Shown here: piece by piece, positions 1 through 6,813 of the stretch
How the letters are laid out: each line of letters starts with the position of its first letter
Numbering within the stretch: position 1 is the stretch's first letter
NCBI GenBank assembly: GCA_900322165.1
Contig: ONYR01000083.1
Location: forward strand, 1 to 8,702
Length of the DNA stretch: 8,702 nt
Direction of reading: 5' to 3'
Origin: an uncultured Eubacteriales bacterium
GTDB lineage: Bacteria; Bacillota; Clostridia; Lachnospirales; Bianqueaceae
Notes under the pieces: model-generated
The model's input: only the letters and a program-made list of their open reading frames with translations
What the model was told of the DNA's origin: nothing
Databases searched by the model: none
Program-made: the position numbers and the translations under genes

Positions 1-1172
1 AACTGGAGCGTGGAAAGCACCTCGGTGATCTGGCGCCCGATCCGCTCGCCCGCCTTCTTGCGAAGCTCGGTCATGACTGCGGCCTGGGCCTTCATCTTTC
101 CCTTCAGCGACTCATAGGCCGCTTCGAGCTTTTCGGTCGTTTCTTTTGCATTGTAGAGCTTGTCGTATTCTTCCTTGCGCTGTTTCAGATAGCGCTGCAC
201 TTCCTCATAGCTGCGTCCGTATTTGTCCTTCAGATGTAGGATCAGAGAGATGCGGTCTTCGATTTCGTTCAGCCGCTCCGGGTCCGCTTCGAGATCCTCC
301 CCGTAGGAGCGAAGCTCGCTCGCGGTGTCCTCGAGCACGGAGATCTGGTCTTCGAGCGTTTCGGCAAAAGGTTCGAAAAACGCTTCGTCAAACGCGACGA
401 CCGACTTGATCTTCGCCAGCGCGTCATCGAGCTTCGAAAGCGCCGAGGCCCCGTAGTCATTGTCCTGCATGAGCGAGGCCGCCTCGAGGGAGGCTTCTTT
501 CAAGCGCTCCGCATAGAGAAGCTTCTGCCGCTCCTCCTTCAGCTCTTCCTCCTCGCCCTCTCGCCAGTTGGAATCTTCGATCTCTCCGATCTCAAACTCC
601 ATCAGGGAGAGTACGCGCGAACGATCCCGTGCGTTTGCCTGAAACGCTTCGAGTTCTTTGCGGACTTTCTCCGCCTCGTCCCAGAGCGCTTTCATCTTCG
701 AAAGCTCCGCGGGCATCTTCGGGATGAACCGATCGAGCAGCTCGATGTGTTTCGCAGGGTTCAGCAGCGACTGATGCTCATGCTGACCGTGAATATCGAT
801 CAGGAGCGAGGAAATCCGCTTGACCTCAGCCGTTGAGGCCATCGCCCCGTTGATCATCAGCGTGCCGCGTCCGCTCGGTGTAAAGCGCCGAACGATCAGC
901 ACCTCGCCGTCATCGGAATCGATCCCCAGCTCCGCAAGCGCCTCTTTGACCTCGGCGCGATCGTCATTGAACAGCAGATCGACCTCCGCGCCGCGGCTCG
1001 TGTCCCGGACGATGTCCTTGCCGGCCCGCTTGCCGAGGGCAAGATTGATCGCGCCAAGAAGGATCGACTTACCAGCGCCGGTCTCACCCGTCAGGGCATT
1101 CATTCCCTCATCGAAATCGATATCCGCTTCATCGATCAAAGCGATATTCTGTACTCTTACATGCTGCAGCAT
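1..1172 (-). CDS. recN: DNA repair protein RecN, N-terminal part (3' end outside window)
   Basis: SMC-like ATPase that acts early in double-strand-break repair, holding DNA ends for recombination. The first 390 codons are visible from the ATG at 1172, and the frame is open to the window edge. RecN is about 555-570 residues, so the C-terminal ATPase lobe with signature motif and Walker B is missing here. Seen: the N-terminal strand HVRVQNIALIDEADIDF; Walker A GETGAGKS (29-36) followed by ILLGAINLALG; the RecN hallmark LIDIHGQHEHQSLLNP (about 124-139), containing the Q-loop region; a long charged helical, coiled-coil part (about 145-390) with the family-typical DPERLNEIEDRI and LKDKYG near residue 300. 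It follows argR by 33 bases, the usual Bacillota order. I saw no frameshift or premature stop in the visible part. Absence of the C-terminus is due to the window edge, not to truncation. Confidence 0.96.
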   Translation of the reverse strand, partial: MLQHVRVQNIALIDEADIDFDEGMNALTGETGAGKSILLGAINLALGKRAGKDIVRDTSRGAEVDLLFNDDRAEVKEALAELGIDSDDGEVLIVRRFTPSGRGTLMINGAMASTAEVKRISSLLIDIHGQHEHQSLLNPAKHIELLDRFIPKMPAELSKMKALWDEAEKVRKELEAFQANARDRSRVLSLMEFEIGEIEDSNWREGEEEELKEERQKLLYAERLKEASLEAASLMQDNDYGASALSKLDDALAKIKSVVAFDEAFFEPFAETLEDQISVLEDTASELRSYGEDLEADPERLNEIEDRISLILHLKDKYGRSYEEVQRYLKQRKEEYDKLYNAKETTEKLEAAYESLKGKMKAQAAVMTELRKKAGERIGRQITEVLSTLQ

Positions 1173-1177
1173 ACAAA

Positions 1178-1184
1178 CCTCCTT
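1178..1184 (-). promoter_or_regulatory. Ribosome binding site of recN
   Basis: A perfect AAGGAGG lies 5 bases before the recN ATG at 1172, within the 33-base argR-recN gap. It fixes the recN start and suggests efficient independent initiation. Confidence 0.9.
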
Positions 1185-1205
1185 ACAACGGTATGTATGG
1201 AAGTA

Positions 1206-1667
1206 TTATTCGATCATTTCCCGGATCTTTCTTGCCAGGATCTCGCTGTCTCTGGCGGATTTGGCCGCGATAAAGATGGTATCGTCACCGGCGATCGTGC
1301 CGACGGCCTCCTCCATATGAAGGCTGTCAAGCGCTGCGCCGACCGCGTTGCCCATACCGACCATGGTATGAATGACAACAAGGTTTCCCGCCGTATCACA
1401 GCTGACAAACGCTTCCTGAAGCACCCGGCTGAACCGGCGGGCAGCCATGGGCGTTGAGATCTGCGCTTCCTCCAGCGGCAGCGCATAGCGGATCTTTCCG
1501 TTGTCCCCGACTACCTTCACCAGGTGCAGCTCCCGAATATCACGGGAAATCGTTGCCTGCGTGATTTTCATACCGTTCTCTTCCAGCATGCGCACCAGTT
1601 CATCCTGTGTTTCGATCTCGTTTTTCTCAATCAATTCACAAATGAGCGCCTGTCTTTTACTTTTCAT
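1206..1667 (-). CDS. argR: Arginine repressor ArgR/AhrC
   Basis: Arginine-sensing transcription factor that forms hexamers, represses arginine biosynthesis and in Bacillota often activates catabolism. It has 153 residues, the usual length. The N-terminal winged helix-turn-helix covers about residues 1-65, with TQDELVRMLEENGMKITQATISRDIRELHLVKV holding the SRD recognition helix in two parts (20-35 and 36-52). The C-terminal oligomerisation and ligand domain shows NLVVIHT, GNAVGAALDSL and GTIAGDDTIF (123-132). D114 and the D128-D129 pair match the positions that contact arginine in E. coli ArgR. It lies between dxs and recN, as in Bacillus and clostridia. I see no obvious ARG-box pair in the short gaps around it, so local autoregulation is not evident. 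A regulator of other amino acids is unlikely given the intact GDD motif. Confidence 0.97.
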   Translation of the reverse strand: MKSKRQALICELIEKNEIETQDELVRMLEENGMKITQATISRDIRELHLVKVVGDNGKIRYALPLEEAQISTPMAARRFSRVLQEAFVSCDTAGNLVVIHTMVGMGNAVGAALDSLHMEEAVGTIAGDDTIFIAAKSARDSEILARKIREMIE

Positions 1668-3579
1668 TGTATCCTCCGTCTCCTAATGCCTTCCTCGCTG
1701 CAAGAGCGATCGAAGACGCGTCCAGCCCGCATGTTTTCAGCATGTGTTTTCTTTCGTCCTGTGGAAGAAAAGCATCCGGGAGTGATATTGTCTTTACTTT
1801 TGCGAACTTTGGCGCTTCACCTAAGCCAAACGCCGGGCTTTCGCTTTCCCATTCGATCAATTTGCTTTCAGCCATCATGCCAAAGCCGCCGGTCTTCACA
1901 TGATCCTCGAGTGTCATTAAGAGATCATGTGTCTGCGAGAGGCTCTTCAGCAGCTCCTCGTCCAGCGGTTTGACAAACCTCGCATCCGCAACGGTCACCG
2001 CATAGCCCTCTGCTGAGAGCAGATCCGCGGCGCCAAGTGCTTCGGCAAGACAGGTACCGACGCTGAGTAGTGCGATCTTTTTCCCGCTTCCTTCGGTTTG
2101 CCTAACGATCAGGCCCTTGCCAAGCTCGATCGGAGCATCGATCTCCGGTCTTGATTCCGCGGCCCCCTTGGGGTAGCGGATCGCGGCCGGCTTGCCGAGC
2201 GTCCTTGTCAGCTCCAGCATTTGCTCCAGCTCCTCCTTCGAGGAAGGTGCCATGATGACCATCCCCGGGATGTGCGAAAGGTAAGCAAAATCGAAGATGC
2301 CCTGATGGGTCTCTCCGTCCTCTCCGACAACGCCGCTGTGGTCAATGGCAAAGGTCACCGGCAGCTTCTGCAGCGCTACGTCGTGAAGGATCTGGTCGTA
2401 AGCTCGCTGCAGGAAGGACGAATAGATCGCCACGTACGGCTTCATGCCGCCCTTCGCGAGCCCGGCCGCAAACGTGACCGCGTGCTCCTCCGCGATTCCA
2501 ACGTCAAAGCTGCGTCTGGAATCGAGGCTGAAGTAATCCAGGCCCGTACCGGTCTTCATGGCCGCTGTGATAAGGACCACGTTCGGATCTTCCTTCTCCA
2601 TCCGGCTCATCACGGAGCCGAATACGTTCGCGTAGGTTTCCTTCGGCGCGCATTTTGCTTCGCCGCTCTTGATGTCAAAGGGGCCGATCCCGTGGAACTG
2701 AGTCGGATGTTCCTCCGCGGGCTTGTATCCCTTGCCTTTCTTTGTCAGCACGTGCACGAGCACCGGCTCGTTCAGGTTCTTCGCCTGCTGGAAGGCTTCC
2801 CGCATGGCCCGGATATCATGTCCGTCCACCGGTCCCAGGTAGGTGAAGCCAAGTTCTTCAAACAGGATTCCCTTCACCATCAGGTATTTGACCCGGTTCT
2901 TGACGATGCGTGAGGCATCGTAGATTGGCTTCAATACCGGATGCTGCGCCACGGCCTGTCTGACGCGTTTTTTGCTGTTCAGATAGCCGGAGCGTGTTCT
3001 GAGCCAGCCGAGATGATTGGCGAGCGAGCCGACGTTGTGGCCGATCGACATGCCGTTATCGTTCAATACCACGATAAAACGGGTCTTGTCACGTCCGGCA
3101 TTGTTCATCGCCTCGTAGGCCATGCCGCCGGTCATGGAACCGTCTCCGATGACGGCCACGACCTCATAATCCTCGCCCTTCAGATCACGCGCGACCGCCA
3201 GTCCGTAGGCCGCGGAGATCGATGTCGAGGCGTGACCGGTATCGAACACATCGTACGGGCTCTCCTCGCTTTTCGGAAAGCCGGCCAGGCCGTCCTTCTG
3301 TCTCAGCGTGTTAAACCGATCCATTCGTCCGGTCAGCATTTTATGCACATAGGCCTGATGGCCTACATCAAATACGATCTTATCCTTCGGAGCGTTGAAG
3401 CTTTGATGCAGTGCGATCGTCAGCTCCACGACTCCGAGGTTTGAACTCAGATGTCCTCCGGTCTGTGATACATGGCGCACGAGAAACCTGCGGATCTCTT
3501 TCGCAAGCTCCCTTGACTGTGCCACGTTCAGATGCCTGATATCATCCGGCGAATGAATGCTGCTAAGCATTGGATCCAT
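1657..3579 (-). CDS. dxs: 1-deoxy-D-xylulose-5-phosphate synthase
   Basis: Thiamine-diphosphate enzyme that joins pyruvate and glyceraldehyde-3-phosphate to DXP, the first step of the MEP isoprenoid pathway, also feeding thiamine and pyridoxal synthesis. It has 640 residues, close to the usual 620-640. Seen in order: GGHLSSNLGVVELT with the active-site histidine (H43); FDVGHQAYVHK with H74; the thiamine-binding GDGSMTGGMAYEAMNNAG (145-162) and the NDN following; the transketolase-type pyrimidine domain with FDVGIAEEHAVTFAAGLAKG, carrying the catalytic glutamate (about 364); DHSGVVGEDGETHQGIFD; IRYPKG; and a C-terminal transketolase domain with LEDHVKTGGFG. All key residues are present, so it should be active. 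It shows that this organism uses the MEP route. The end overlaps argR by 11 bases. tlyA, often found next in Bacillota, is absent. Confidence 0.98.
   Translation of the reverse strand: MDPMLSSIHSPDDIRHLNVAQSRELAKEIRRFLVRHVSQTGGHLSSNLGVVELTIALHQSFNAPKDKIVFDVGHQAYVHKMLTGRMDRFNTLRQKDGLAGFPKSEESPYDVFDTGHASTSISAAYGLAVARDLKGEDYEVVAVIGDGSMTGGMAYEAMNNAGRDKTRFIVVLNDNGMSIGHNVGSLANHLGWLRTRSGYLNSKKRVRQAVAQHPVLKPIYDASRIVKNRVKYLMVKGILFEELGFTYLGPVDGHDIRAMREAFQQAKNLNEPVLVHVLTKKGKGYKPAEEHPTQFHGIGPFDIKSGEAKCAPKETYANVFGSVMSRMEKEDPNVVLITAAMKTGTGLDYFSLDSRRSFDVGIAEEHAVTFAAGLAKGGMKPYVAIYSSFLQRAYDQILHDVALQKLPVTFAIDHSGVVGEDGETHQGIFDFAYLSHIPGMVIMAPSSKEELEQMLELTRTLGKPAAIRYPKGAAESRPEIDAPIELGKGLIVRQTEGSGKKIALLSVGTCLAEALGAADLLSAEGYAVTVADARFVKPLDEELLKSLSQTHDLLMTLEDHVKTGGFGMMAESKLIEWESESPAFGLGEAPKFAKVKTISLPDAFLPQDERKHMLKTCGLDASSIALAARKALGDGGYNEK
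1673..1677 (-). promoter_or_regulatory. Ribosome binding site of argR, inside the dxs reading frame
   Basis: GGAGG sits 5 bases before the argR ATG at 1667 and is translated as the Gly-Gly near the dxs C-terminus (GDGGYNEK). ArgR initiation is therefore likely coupled to translation of dxs. Confidence 0.85.
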
Positions 3580-3586
3580 CCGCTTT

Positions 3587-3592
3587 CCTCCC
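3587..3592 (-). promoter_or_regulatory. Ribosome binding site of dxs
   Basis: GGGAGG lies directly after the ispA stop and 7 bases before the dxs ATG at 3579. A second in-frame ATG at 3570 would sit 16 bases away, so the upstream ATG is the better start. Confidence 0.8.
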
Positions 3593-4513
3593 TTACTTTT
3601 TTCTGCCGATGAGGGACCGGACCAACGTCCGAACCATCTCTCCTTCCTCTCCAGAAAGGCAGCTCAGTTCCTGAAGTGCCTCCTCGGTCAGATGGGCTGC
3701 CGTCTCCTTCGCCTTCTCAAGGCCATACAGAGACGTAAAGGTTGCTTTTTGTGCTTTATCATCGCTCATGGGTGCTTTGCCGAGCTCTTCAAGCGTTCCC
3801 TCCACATCAAGGACATCGTCTTCGATCTGGAACGCCTGGCCGACCCATCCGCCGGCCTTCTCCATCTTTTCAAGCACCTCATCCGTCGCGCCGGCCAGAT
3901 ACGCACCGCCCTTAAGGGCCGCCATCAAAAGCCGGCTCGTTTTGTTAAATTCAATATAGGTGAGCTCTTCGAGCCCGATGCTGCGGCCTTCGCTTTTCAG
4001 ATCCGCGATCTGTCCCGCGACCATTCCCTTGCATCCTGCGCACTGAGCCATATACGAAAGGCAGCGCATGCCGCGGGCCGCTTTTTCCGCCTGCCCTCTG
4101 TCAAGCTGCTCCGTAACTCCCCGGCCCATTGTCTCAAAGGCCAGCGTCAGCAGTCCGTCGCCCGCGAGGATCGCACCGGCTTCGCCAAACACCTTGTGGC
4201 TCGTTAAGCGTCCGCGGCGGTAATCATCGTTATCCATCGCCGGCAGATCATCATGGATCAGCGAATAGGTATGGATCATCTCCAGGCCCATCGCAAACGG
4301 CCACAGATCCTCCGCTTTAGCCCCGAGGCTCAGCCCCGTCAGCATCAGCAGCACCGGACGGATCCTTTTTCCGCCGGCCATCAGGCTGTAGCGCATCGCG
4401 TCCCAGAGCGGCTGATCATAGGGATCCGCCTGGTTCATCGCCGCATCAAGGCGCCGCTCCAGTTCTTCTCTAACAGCGTCTGCCGTTACGGCCACCGCCG
4501 TCTGTGCCTTCAT
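3593..4513 (-). CDS. ispA: Polyprenyl synthetase, probably farnesyl diphosphate synthase
   Basis: Condenses IPP with DMAPP and GPP to give farnesyl diphosphate, the precursor of undecaprenyl and other isoprenoids. With the ATG at 4513 it has 306 residues, near the usual 290-300. Visible elements: GGKRIRP (47-53); the first aspartate-rich motif DDLPAMD (88-94) with the two extra residues typical of bacterial FPP synthases; a tyrosine five residues before it (Y83), which favours a short-chain C15 product; KTSRLL after IEFN; and the second aspartate-rich motif QIEDDVLD (229-236). It ends in the basic tail LIGRKK. It lies between xseB (1-base gap) and dxs (13-base gap), so the two isoprenoid genes sit together. 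Product length is inferred from the motif; a geranylgeranyl synthase is less likely. Confidence 0.95.
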   Translation of the reverse strand: MKAQTAVAVTADAVREELERRLDAAMNQADPYDQPLWDAMRYSLMAGGKRIRPVLLMLTGLSLGAKAEDLWPFAMGLEMIHTYSLIHDDLPAMDNDDYRRGRLTSHKVFGEAGAILAGDGLLTLAFETMGRGVTEQLDRGQAEKAARGMRCLSYMAQCAGCKGMVAGQIADLKSEGRSIGLEELTYIEFNKTSRLLMAALKGGAYLAGATDEVLEKMEKAGGWVGQAFQIEDDVLDVEGTLEELGKAPMSDDKAQKATFTSLYGLEKAKETAAHLTEEALQELSCLSGEEGEMVRTLVRSLIGRKK

Positions 4514-4514
4514 C

Positions 4515-4763
4515 TCACATTTCCTCCGTGTCGGAGTCCTCTGCGGCATCCTCCGCCTGATCCGCAGCTTCCAGGATCCGGATCTCCTGATCCGCTTTAT
4601 CCAAGAGCTTGCGGCTGAGGCTCTCAAGCGCCTTGCCTTCGCGGTAAAGGCCCATCATTTCCTCAAGCGGGAGGGTCTCTTTTTCCATTTTTTCGGTGAT
4701 CTCAGAAAGGCGCGCGAGCGCTTCCTCCAGTGTTAACGGTTCCTTCGGCATATTTTCACTCAT
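4515..4763 (-). CDS. xseB: Exodeoxyribonuclease VII small subunit
   Basis: Small helical subunit that binds XseA in several copies to form exonuclease VII. With the ATG at 4763 it is 82 residues, normal for the family (about 70-85). The core LTLEEALARLSEITEKME, followed by LPLEEMMGLYREG and a stretch around residues 50-66 rich in K, L, D and E, is the XseB signature. The C-terminal 20 residues are strongly acidic (EDAAEDSDTEE). An in-frame TTG at 4793 would add ten residues lying wholly inside xseA, and I see no good binding site for it. The ATG has a moderate AAGGG 10 bases upstream and forms an ATGAGTGA overlap with the xseA stop, which suggests coupled translation. A third possible ATG at 4751 cannot be excluded. 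One base separates the stop from the ispA ATG. Confidence 0.93.
   Translation of the reverse strand: MSENMPKEPLTLEEALARLSEITEKMEKETLPLEEMMGLYREGKALESLSRKLLDKADQEIRILEAADQAEDAAEDSDTEEM
4523..4527 (-). promoter_or_regulatory. Ribosome binding site of ispA, inside the 3' end of xseB
   Basis: GGAGG lies 9 bases before the ATG at 4513 and is part of the last xseB codons (GAG-GAA). It decides the ispA start: an in-frame upstream start at 4627 would give a 344-residue protein with an arginine-rich extension that simply overlaps xseB and resembles no prenyltransferase. Confidence 0.8.
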
Positions 4764-5982
4764 CGCCCGTCTTCCCTTCTCTGATTGATTCAACGACAGC
4801 CGCTGCGGCGCCGTCCTTCATGGTGACTTCAATGCGCCCGCCGATCGCAAGATCACGGATTCCCGAGAGGATCTTACCGTTCTCATCGGTGATCATCGCA
4901 TATCCCTTGCCAAGCGGATGCAGCGGAGAGAGGATCTCCAGCTTGGAAGCGCTTCTCAAGAGCTGCGCATTGAGCCGCTCCATCGCCAGGCGGATAAACC
5001 GCGTACGGTTATCGGCATCCATATCCAAGCGCTGTCTGGCGGTGCGGATCTGGCTCTGCGGTGAAAGCAGACGCAGTCTCGCACTCAGCGCATCGACGTT
5101 TCTCATCTCACGCTCGATCCTGCGGCTCATGAGCTGCGTGCGGTGTTTTGCGTCCGCCCTCATCATGCGGAGGATCTGCTCCACATCCGGGACGGCCAGC
5201 TCCGAAGCCGCTGAGGGGGTCGGCGCTCTCAGATCGCTCACAAAATCCGCGATCGTAAAATCGGTCTCATGGCCTACGGCCGAGATGATCGGGGTCTCGC
5301 AGGCAAAGATCGCCCGCGCCACAGACTCCTCATTGAACGGCCACAGATCTTCGATGCTGCCGCCGCCGCGCCCGACGATGATCGTATCGACCTCTTCCAT
5401 CCGATCCAGCGTGCGGATGCCGCGGACGATCGTATCAGCCGCCCCATCGCCCTGCACCTGTGCCGGGCAAAGAACGAGCCGAACGCCCGGATTGCGGCGC
5501 TTCGCGATCTGGATAATGTCGCGCACAGCCGCGCCGGTTCGTGACGTCACGATACCGATAGCGCGCGGATAGGCCGGAATGGGCTTTTTATGGCTTTGAT
5601 CGAACAAACCCTCGGCCTCGAGCTTGCGTTTCATCGCTTCGAAGGCCTGATAGAGATCGCCGATCCCGCCCCTCTCCATCTTTCGAACGTAAAACTGATA
5701 TTTTCCGGTCACTTCGTAGAGCGAGACCGCGCCCTGCACCTCAACCTCCATTCCGTCCTCCGGGCGGAACGTCAGCTTGCGCGCATCCGACGCGAACATC
5801 ACTGCCGCGATCTGCCCGCCCATGTCCTTCAGGGTGAAGTACAGGTGCCCCGAGGAATGGCGCTTGAAGTTGGAGATCTCCCCCTTGATCCAGATGTTGG
5901 AAAGCACCTGATTGGACTCGAGGAGGCGCTTGACATACTGGTTGATAACGGAGACCGGATAGACCTTGCGGGCTTCGCTCAT
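4756..5982 (-). CDS. xseA: Exodeoxyribonuclease VII large subunit
   Basis: Catalytic subunit of exonuclease VII, which with XseB degrades single-stranded DNA from both ends during repair. It has 408 residues, somewhat shorter than E. coli XseA (about 456). Residues 1-100 form the OB-fold with VSVINQYVKRLLE, IWIKGEISNFKRHSSGHLYFTLKD and VMF. The catalytic domain follows: YPRAIGIVTSRTGAAVRDI (about 138-156), GRGGGSIEDLWPFNEE (204-219) and GHETDFTIADFVSDLRAPTPSAA (about 237-259). A helical, probably coiled-coil region (about 265-350) that recruits XseB comes next, and then the conserved LSPLHPLGKGYAMI (351-364). The ATG overlaps the nusB stop in ATGA, with only a weak GAAGAG upstream, so it probably depends on translational coupling. 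It ends in an 8-base overlap with xseB. The shorter length seems to come from the helical region; no catalytic block is missing. Confidence 0.97.
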   Translation of the reverse strand: MSEARKVYPVSVINQYVKRLLESNQVLSNIWIKGEISNFKRHSSGHLYFTLKDMGGQIAAVMFASDARKLTFRPEDGMEVEVQGAVSLYEVTGKYQFYVRKMERGGIGDLYQAFEAMKRKLEAEGLFDQSHKKPIPAYPRAIGIVTSRTGAAVRDIIQIAKRRNPGVRLVLCPAQVQGDGAADTIVRGIRTLDRMEEVDTIIVGRGGGSIEDLWPFNEESVARAIFACETPIISAVGHETDFTIADFVSDLRAPTPSAASELAVPDVEQILRMMRADAKHRTQLMSRRIEREMRNVDALSARLRLLSPQSQIRTARQRLDMDADNRTRFIRLAMERLNAQLLRSASKLEILSPLHPLGKGYAMITDENGKILSGIRDLAIGGRIEVTMKDGAAAAVVESIREGKTGDE

Positions 5983-6398
5983 TTCTCTTCAGCCGGGACA
6001 AAGTTGGCAAGCACGCCGTTGACAAAGCTGCCCGAGGAGGCTTCCGAATACCTCTTGGCAAGCTCGATCGCTTCGTTGATGCTGACCGAGGCCGGGATGC
6101 CCTCTTCGTTTTCGATCTCATAGATCGCCAGGCGCAGGATCGCCCGATCGCAGCGCGGAATACGCTTCAGCGACCAGCCGCGCAGGGACCCCTTGATCTT
6201 TTCATCGATCTCATCCAGATGAGACAGCGTTCCCTTTACCTCGCGGCGGATAAACTCCAGCTCTTTGCCCTTCGGCATTTCCTCTTCCGAAAAATTTTCC
6301 AGATAGACATTGATCAGCTCGTCAATGTCCTGCCCGGGCAGAAACTCCGTCTCAAACAGGATACGAAAAACATGTTCTCTTGCTTCCGAACGAGTCAT
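5979..6398 (-). CDS. nusB: Transcription antitermination factor NusB
   Basis: A 139-residue all-helical RNA-binding protein that, with NusE (ribosomal protein S10), binds boxA RNA and helps RNA polymerase read through terminators, chiefly in rRNA operons. The N-terminus TRSEAREHVFRILFE and the C-terminal block WSLKRIPRCDRAILRLAIYE, then IPASVSINEAIELAKRYSE and GSFVNGVLANF, are diagnostic of the family, and the length is normal. The start at 6398 is supported by a strong ribosome binding site. The last codons overlap xseA as ATGA, so translation is likely coupled. Bacillus and many clostridia have folD next; here xseA follows directly. Because nusB lies right behind a hairpin terminator, feedback by antitermination is conceivable but unproven. 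Confidence 0.97.
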   Translation of the reverse strand: MTRSEAREHVFRILFETEFLPGQDIDELINVYLENFSEEEMPKGKELEFIRREVKGTLSHLDEIDEKIKGSLRGWSLKRIPRCDRAILRLAIYEIENEEGIPASVSINEAIELAKRYSEASSGSFVNGVLANFVPAEEK

Positions 6399-6403
6399 AT
6401 GTC

Positions 6404-6410
6404 CCTCCTT
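6404..6410 (-). promoter_or_regulatory. Ribosome binding site of nusB
   Basis: A perfect AAGGAGG lies 5 bases before the nusB ATG at 6398. It fixes the start and is notable because it begins only 5 bases downstream of the terminator T-tract, leaving no space for a promoter between hairpin and gene. Confidence 0.9.
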
Positions 6411-6415
6411 TTCTT

Positions 6416-6448
6416 AAAAAAAGACGCAACCGATAGATTGCGCCTTTT
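6416..6448 (-). terminator. Intrinsic terminator between the yqhY-like gene and nusB
   Basis: On the minus strand an 11-base arm AAAAGGCGCAA (6448-6438) pairs with TTGCGTCTTTT (6429-6419). All pairs are Watson-Crick except one G-U wobble. The loop is 8 bases (6437-6430). The 3' arm runs into seven consecutive Ts (6422-6416), the classic rho-independent layout. It starts 14 bases after the yqhY-like stop codon. The T-tract ends 5 bases before the nusB ribosome binding site, so it could equally act as an attenuator of the downstream operon. On the plus strand the same hairpin is followed by only four Ts, so it would be a poor terminator in that direction. Confidence 0.85.
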
Positions 6449-6462
6449 CAATTGTGTGTTTG

Positions 6463-6777
6463 TTATGCTTCTTTTGCAGTTTTTTCAATGTTCATTCCGA
6501 TGACGTTGACGTTGACTTCCTTGACCTTCAGGCCCGTCATGTTTTCAACGGAGGTTTTCACCTTTTTCTGAATCTCTTCAGAGACCTGAGGGATCTTCAC
6601 GCCGTATTTCACGGAAAGGTCAACGCTGATGACAAGGTCGTCCCCGTCATAAGCCACGTTCAGGCTCTTGCCCTTGGCTTTGCGCGCGATCATATCGCTC
6701 GCGTTCGTCTCGGAGATCGCGAGATCCGCAATAATCAGAATGACATCACTGGCAATCTTAATTTTTCCGTTTTCCAT
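6463..6777 (-). CDS. yqhY: Asp23/Gls24 family protein (YqhY-like)
   Basis: A 104-residue soluble protein of the Asp23/Gls24 (DUF322) family. The N-terminal half starts NGKIKIASDVILIIADLAI, and the second half carries the family hallmark: YGVKIPQVSEEIQKKV (about residues 58-73) followed by MTGLKVKEVNVNVIG. It has no signal peptide or membrane segment. Family members include the staphylococcal alkaline-shock protein Asp23 and B. subtilis YqhY; the exact molecular role is not settled. The position directly before nusB matches YqhY, which is why that symbol is used, although in Bacillus the upstream neighbours are accB-accC and here the neighbour is leuS. The ATG at 6777 has a GAGG ribosome binding site 8 bases upstream. 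The gene lies 36 bases after leuS with no terminator between, so it is probably co-transcribed with leuS. Family is secure; orthology to YqhY is inferred from gene order. Confidence 0.92.
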   Translation of the reverse strand: MENGKIKIASDVILIIADLAISETNASDMIARKAKGKSLNVAYDGDDLVISVDLSVKYGVKIPQVSEEIQKKVKTSVENMTGLKVKEVNVNVIGMNIEKTAKEA

Positions 6778-6813
6778 AGTTGTTACCTCACTGAGAAAGA
6801 AAGACTGACGGTC

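Noticed and set aside
820..1320. A 166-codon plus-strand frame opposite recN and argR.
   Set aside because: Serine-, arginine- and alanine-rich shadow translation across two real genes and the gap between them; no domain and no start signal.
2221..3444. Two long plus-strand frames (230 and 167 codons) opposite dxs.
   Set aside because: Both are antisense to conserved Dxs coding blocks, lack ribosome binding sites and show no recognisable family; they are shadows of codon bias.
4514..4627. A 38-residue N-terminal extension of IspA from an upstream in-frame start.
   Set aside because: The extension is arginine-rich, falls completely inside xseB in another frame, and has no family counterpart; the ATG at 4513 has a GGAGG at good distance.
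4764..4793. A TTG start for XseB giving 92 residues.
   Set aside because: The added residues lie inside xseA, lack a ribosome binding site and are not typical of the family; the ATG at 4763 fits better.
6462..6488. Possible promoter for nusB: TTGAAA, 15 bases, CATAAC, at the end of the yqhY-like gene.
   Set aside because: The spacing is too short and the -10 matches only four of six positions. It would also place the hairpin inside the leader. It stays possible but is not supported enough to list.
6778..6813. Short palindrome (CTCA-TGAG) in the leuS-yqhY gap, considered as a terminator or operator.
   Set aside because: Only four pairs and no T-tract follows; it overlaps the ribosome binding site region and is expected by chance.
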